Shown here one piece after another: positions 7,123 through 8,707 of a stretch of DNA of 8,707 nucleotides. A program made the position numbers and the translations under genes. The notes beneath the pieces are model-generated. The model saw only the letters and a program-made list of their open reading frames with translations, had not been told where the DNA came from and made no database searches. Source of the stretch: JBAXAM01 sp964213355 (lineage in GTDB: Bacteria > Pseudomonadota > Gammaproteobacteria > UBA9339). The DNA lies in assembly GCA_964213355.1 (NCBI GenBank), contig CAXOVY010000031.1, positions 1 to 8,707 on the forward strand. Reading direction: 5' to 3'. Numbering within the stretch: position 1 is the first letter of the stretch; the number at the start of each line of letters is the position of its first letter.

Positions 7123-7151
7123 TTGACATGCGGATCTAGTTGGCGTTAAAT
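7123..7151 (+). promoter_or_regulatory. Sigma70-like promoter, copy 1
   Basis: A perfect -35 TTGACA (7123-7128) is followed after 17 bases by TTAAAT (7146-7151; 4 of 6 to TATAAT). Transcription would start near 7158, about 16 bases before the conserved hairpin. The same spacing in copy 2 supports it. Confidence 0.65.
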
Positions 7152-7173
7152 TCAAGAGCTGTTTATCATAAAG

Positions 7174-7209
7174 TCAAGCCTCCTTTTGTCATGGATGACG
7201 GAGGCTTGA
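7174..7209 (+). promoter_or_regulatory. Leader hairpin, copy 1 (sequestered SD, AUGGAU loop)
   Basis: TCAAGCCTCC (7174-7183) pairs perfectly with GGAGGCTTGA (7200-7209). Above this sit a four-T bulge, a 3-bp GTC/GAC stem and an ATGGAT hexaloop (7191-7196). The GGAGG in the 3' strand is a consensus Shine-Dalgarno for ATG 7209, so the fold hides a ribosome site. No T-tract follows, so it is not a terminator. An ANGGA hexaloop plus a second GGA in the SD is the pattern bound by CsrA/RsmA proteins; that role is inferred. Confidence 0.55.
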
Positions 7210-7277
7210 TGTGGTGTAATGGCCTTGTTGAAGTAGAAGCGAAACAGTGGTTTTATGAAGAAACCCGCCTGGACTAA
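7209..7277 (+). CDS. Possible leader peptide, 22 codons
   Basis: ATG 7209 lies four bases after GGAGG and opens a frame starting MWCNGLVEVE that stops at 7275-7277. It sits between the conserved hairpin and the 56-aa peptide gene. In copy 2 the equivalent frame (7741-7758) is only MWCDL. Shared reading could mean a translated leader used in regulation, but the DNA may equally be conserved for RNA structure alone. I could not link it to any family. Confidence 0.25.
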   Translation: MWCNGLVEVEAKQWFYEETRLD

Positions 7278-7308
7278 AGGAATTGAATTGTAAAGGGATA
7301 TCAAACAA

Positions 7309-7479
7309 ATGTTCAATTATGGGAGCATATATTTTGTAGTACAACTGATAAGAAATAAAATTAAAAAATGGTTTGAGTTAGCAAAAAGATTTTTTTGTAG
7401 CGTAAAAAAATGGGTTAAGATAAATCTTGATGAATACAATGAAGCTATTTCCAAACGTAACGACTATGATAATTTTTGA
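7309..7479 (+). CDS. 56-aa cationic amphipathic peptide
   Basis: The frame starts at ATG 7309, with AAAGGGA about ten bases upstream and an in-frame TAA at 7291 that rules out an earlier start. The peptide begins MFNYGSIYFVVQLIRN and continues as a Lys/Arg and Trp/Phe-rich helix (about residues 12-40: I-R-N-K-I-K-K-W-F-E-L-A-K-R-F-F and S-V-K-K-W-V-K-I-N-L) with hydrophobic faces every three to four residues. The last 16 residues are polar and acidic. It has one cysteine and no double-glycine leader. Lying between a copy of the shared promoter cassette and a strong terminator, it forms its own transcription unit. It may be a membrane-active peptide, or a small immunity or regulatory protein for the peptide operon next door. 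No family recognised. Confidence 0.55.
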   Translation: MFNYGSIYFVVQLIRNKIKKWFELAKRFFCSVKKWVKINLDEYNEAISKRNDYDNF

Positions 7480-7552
7480 TAATAAGAAGTTTTTCAAAAT
7501 TTAGGGTGTGCGTTAATTGTGGTGCAAGAGAGGTGGTGCAACTGCATTGATA

Positions 7553-7586
7553 AGTGTGGTTATTGCGATAACTACACTAAATTTTT
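7553..7586 (+). terminator. Intrinsic terminator after the 56-aa peptide gene
   Basis: AGTGTGGTTAT (7553-7563) pairs with ATAACTACACT (7568-7578) over 11 bp with one G-U pair and a TGCG tetraloop, followed by AAATTTTT. It lies about 75 bases after the stop at 7479 and separates that unit from the second promoter cassette. The remaining DNA between 7480 and 7631 shows no gene. Confidence 0.8.
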
Positions 7587-7631
7587 ATAATGAATGTAAG
7601 TTGTTTATTGCCGGATTTGGTATCATCAAAC

Positions 7632-7648
7632 CTTAAGGAAATCTTAAG
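7632..7648 (+). promoter_or_regulatory. PmrA-type box, copy 2
   Basis: CTTAAG-N5-CTTAAG, two perfect hexamers with 11-bp periodicity, six bases upstream of the -35 element of the cysteine-rich peptide operon. It matches the PmrA half-site consensus exactly and keeps the same phase to the promoter as copy 1. Confidence 0.7.
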
Positions 7649-7654
7649 TTTTTG

Positions 7655-7683
7655 TTGGCATGCGAATCTAGTTTATGTCAAAT
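7655..7683 (+). promoter_or_regulatory. Sigma70-like promoter, copy 2 (peptide operon)
   Basis: TTGGCA (7655-7660) and TCAAAT (7678-7683) are separated by 17 bases. Both hexamers are weaker than in copy 1 (5 of 6 and 4 of 6), which suits a promoter that depends on an activator at the upstream CTTAAG repeat. Expected transcription start is near 7690. Confidence 0.55.
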
Positions 7684-7705
7684 TTATGGGTAGTTTGTCG
7701 TAAAG

Positions 7706-7741
7706 TCGTGCCTCCTTTTGTCATGGATGACGGAGGCTTGA
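7706..7741 (+). promoter_or_regulatory. Leader hairpin, copy 2
   Basis: Same fold as copy 1: GCCTCC (7710-7715) pairs with GGAGGC (7732-7737), with the identical bulge, GTC/GAC stem and ATGGAT loop (7723-7728). Two base changes weaken the foot of the stem (one T-T mismatch and one G-U pair), while the upper part is unchanged. It lies in the predicted 5' leader of the peptide operon, about 40 bases before that operon's own ribosome site. Confidence 0.5.
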
Positions 7742-7783
7742 TGTGGTGTGATCTGTAATTATTGAATTTATGGGAGGATTAAC

Positions 7784-7981
7784 ATGATTGTACAGATGGT
7801 GGAGTTTGAAATTGAGACTGTGTCTGGCTGTGGTTGTTCTTGTAATTGCGTTTGTAGCTCAACTCCGGATTGTGAGCATGGAGTTCATCCTGTTGGAGTT
7901 GCTGCAAATATCTTAGACTGTGCTGAGGTGTGTATATCCGTAGAAGGATATTTGTGTCGGTGTACTCAGGCTAGTCTATAA
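7784..7981 (+). CDS. Cysteine-rich peptide 1 with variant double-glycine-type leader
   Basis: This is a 65-aa precursor with a consensus ribosome site (GGAGG, six bases before ATG). The leader is short: M-V-E-F-E-I-E-T-V-S-G (5-15) aligns with the L-x-x-x-E-L/I-x-x-V/I-x-G-G leaders of its two neighbours, but the second glycine is replaced by Cys16. The core has ten cysteines: C-G-C-S-C-N-C-V-C-S-S-T-P-D-C-E-H-G, then C-A-E-V-C and G-Y-L-C-R-C. Double-glycine leaders direct export and cleavage by C39-peptidase ABC transporters, so the family suggests a secreted disulfide-rich or enzymatically modified peptide. The CxCxC run also resembles metallothioneins, though that would not need a leader. 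First gene of the operon. No named family recognised. Confidence 0.75.
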   Translation: MIVQMVEFEIETVSGCGCSCNCVCSSTPDCEHGVHPVGVAANILDCAEVCISVEGYLCRCTQASL

Positions 7982-8042
7982 AACATAAACCTAAGAGAGA
8001 GCTATTTAGTGCTTATTGGTTTTATTTATGAATGGAGGTTGT

Positions 8043-8288
8043 ATGAGTAGTAAAGATAGCAAAGTAATATGCAAATTAGTTGCGTTATCTGATTATGAAA
8101 TTGATTATATCTATGGAGGAGCTTGCACAGGTGATTGCGTATGTGATTGTGTGTGTTCTTCTACTCCTGACTGTGAACATGGTAAGCGCGAGGTTGGAAT
8201 TGCTCCGTCTATTTTATACTGTGCTAAAGCATGTGTTCATGCTGGTGGATATATATGTCAGTGCACTCCAATTACTGAGGAATTCTAA
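8043..8288 (+). CDS. Cysteine-rich peptide 2 with double-glycine leader
   Basis: ATG 8043 is preferred over an in-frame upstream start at 8016 because GGAGG lies at 8034-8038. The 81-aa precursor has a leader ending L-S-D-Y-E-I-D-Y-I-Y-G-G (15-26), a textbook double-glycine site followed by Ala. The core then reads A-C-T-G-D-C-V-C-D-C-V-C-S-S-T-P-D-C-E-H-G, a 12-residue linker, and C-A-K-A-C and G-G-Y-I-C-Q-C, ten cysteines in all. The leader has one extra Cys10. Compared with peptides 1 and 3 its DNA differs at many synonymous sites in the conserved motif, so it is an older copy held by selection on protein sequence. It follows peptide 1 by 61 bases and precedes peptide 3 by 29. Confidence 0.78.
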   Translation: MSSKDSKVICKLVALSDYEIDYIYGGACTGDCVCDCVCSSTPDCEHGKREVGIAPSILYCAKACVHAGGYICQCTPITEEF

Positions 8289-8317
8289 TAAAGTTGTGTT
8301 ATATGGAGGATATTAAT

Positions 8318-8533
8318 ATGGGCGCTTCTGAGTTGCGTATTCTTGCAGAAGATGAATTGTTTTCTGTAAGTGGTGGTGACTGTTTTTGTAATTGCGTTTG
8401 TAGCTCGACTCCGGATTGTGCACATGGAGTTCGTTCTATTGGAAATGCTCCTTCTCTAACGGAATGCCAACAAGCTTGTACATACAGCGAAGGTTTTTTG
8501 TGCAAATGCTTACCTTTGCTAGAGACAGAATAG
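8318..8533 (+). CDS. Cysteine-rich peptide 3 with double-glycine leader
   Basis: ATG 8318 has GGAGGA seven bases upstream; an in-frame TTG at 8294 would overlap that ribosome site and is rejected. The 71-aa precursor has the leader L-A-E-D-E-L-F-S-V-S-G-G (9-20), then a 51-aa core D-C-F-C-N-C-V-C-S-S-T-P-D-C-A-H-G with nine cysteines, ending C-Q-Q-A-C and G-F-L-C-K-C and a short acidic tail. Bases 8387-8432 match bases 7841-7886 of peptide 1 at 43 of 46 positions, although the leaders differ. That points to recent duplication or gene conversion of the core. It is the last peptide gene; no terminator is visible before the recombinase remnant. Confidence 0.78.
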   Translation: MGASELRILAEDELFSVSGGDCFCNCVCSSTPDCAHGVRSIGNAPSLTECQQACTYSEGFLCKCLPLLETE

Positions 8534-8593
8534 GTCTTGGTGTTCTCATCAGTTAAGACATTGATAATATCGTTAATATATTCAACTACTTCC

Positions 8594-8707
8594 AGTAAAA
8601 TTAATCAAGACCAAATATCTGGCGCAAAAAATAATCGCCCGGGGCTTCAATTAGCATTAGAGGTGCTGAGAAAAGGTGATACCTTAGTAGTGTGGAAGTT
8701 GGATAGA
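8594..8707 (+). pseudogene. Serine recombinase (Pin/resolvase family), N-terminally truncated, runs off the right edge
   Basis: The frame reads D-Q-I-S-G-A-K-N-N-R-P-G-L-Q-L-A-L-E-V-L and then R-K-G-D-T-L-V-V-W-K-L-D-R at the window end. This matches residues about 35-70 of DNA invertases and resolvases, including the R-P-G motif, G-D-x-L-V-V and the D-R pair of the active site. Homology seems to begin near 8594 (S-K-I-N-Q-D). Upstream the same frame is open only back to 8534, just after the stop of peptide 3, and encodes nothing like the Y-x-R-V-S segment with the catalytic serine. The gene therefore lacks its first 30 or so residues and should be inactive unless a fused start exists. It marks old mobile DNA next to the peptide operon. 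Confidence 0.78.

Larger units (their letters stand above)
7100..7217 (+). repeat. Duplicated regulatory cassette, copy 1
   Basis: Copy 1 of an ungapped 118-bp direct repeat whose partner starts exactly 532 bases later. By my count 19 positions differ (about 84% identity). Differences cluster around the -10 region and first transcribed bases, while the last 49 bases (7169-7217) differ at only two. It contains a PmrA-type box, a promoter and a hairpin, and precedes the 56-aa peptide gene at 7309. The rest of 7007-7308 holds only a 22-codon frame at 7209. Confidence 0.9.
7632..7749 (+). repeat. Duplicated regulatory cassette, copy 2
   Basis: Second copy of the 118-bp cassette described at 7100. 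It lies immediately upstream of the three-gene cysteine-rich peptide operon, so it is read as that operon's control region. The match to copy 1 ends abruptly after GATGTGGTGT; downstream sequences are unrelated. Confidence 0.9.

Noticed and set aside
7174..7209. Leader hairpin as an intrinsic terminator
   Set aside because: No T-tract follows it on the plus strand, and on the minus strand only CTTT follows. It lies just after a promoter in both copies.
7519..7541. Direct repeat GTGGTGCAA x2 as an operator or attachment site
   Set aside because: Only two short copies, no recurrence elsewhere in the window and no linked gene feature.
7100..7749. Two-copy repeat as a CRISPR or a MITE
   Set aside because: Only two copies 532 bp apart, no terminal inverted repeats or target duplications, and the internal layout is that of a promoter and leader.
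8299..8505. 68-aa minus-strand frame antisense to peptide 3
   Set aside because: It has no ribosome site and its codons mirror the conserved cysteine-rich gene. It is a shadow frame.

Overview
This AT-rich window looks like an accessory region of a bacterial chromosome: the broken end of a podovirus-like prophage followed by a small-gene island. The host is probably a host-associated Gram-negative bacterium. A Legionella/Coxiella-type gammaproteobacterium is a reasonable but unproven guess, resting on PmrA/QseB-type signals, many short secreted unknowns and AT-rich DNA.

Layout. Positions 2-4323 hold phage structural genes on the plus strand: an unidentified gene open at the left edge, a T7-like head-tail connector (portal), a small Bbp19-like protein, and a scaffold-like protein split into two overlapping frames. 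The first few codons of what may be a major capsid gene follow and then break off, so the morphogenesis module is truncated. Next come an HU/IHF-family DNA-binding protein (4336-4617) and a stand-alone response-regulator receiver that resembles PmrA/QseB but lacks the DNA-binding domain (4644-5027). A gap of about 300 bp holds a possible minus-strand gene fragment. A second degenerate receiver-like protein (5327-5692) and an overlapping pair of exported proteins of unknown function (5752-7006) come after it.

The most interesting part is 7100-8533. A 118-bp regulatory cassette occurs twice (7100-7217 and 7632-7749, about 84% identical, ungapped). Each copy carries a tandem CTTAAG-N5-CTTAAR site of PmrA-box type, a sigma70-like promoter with a 17-bp spacer, and a nearly invariant hairpin in the predicted 5' leader. 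Copy 1 precedes a 56-aa cationic amphipathic peptide gene that ends at a clear intrinsic terminator. Copy 2 precedes an operon of three tandem cysteine-rich peptides. Two of these have canonical double-glycine leaders, the third has a variant, and all share a core motif CxCVCSSTPDCxHG followed by four more cysteines. I read this as a co-regulated exported-peptide system: disulfide-rich or modified bacteriocin-like peptides, or host-directed effectors. No exporter or maturation enzyme lies in the window.

The right edge (8594-8707) enters a serine recombinase (Pin/resolvase family) that has lost its N-terminal catalytic-serine segment, so the peptide locus is flanked by remnants of mobile DNA on both sides.
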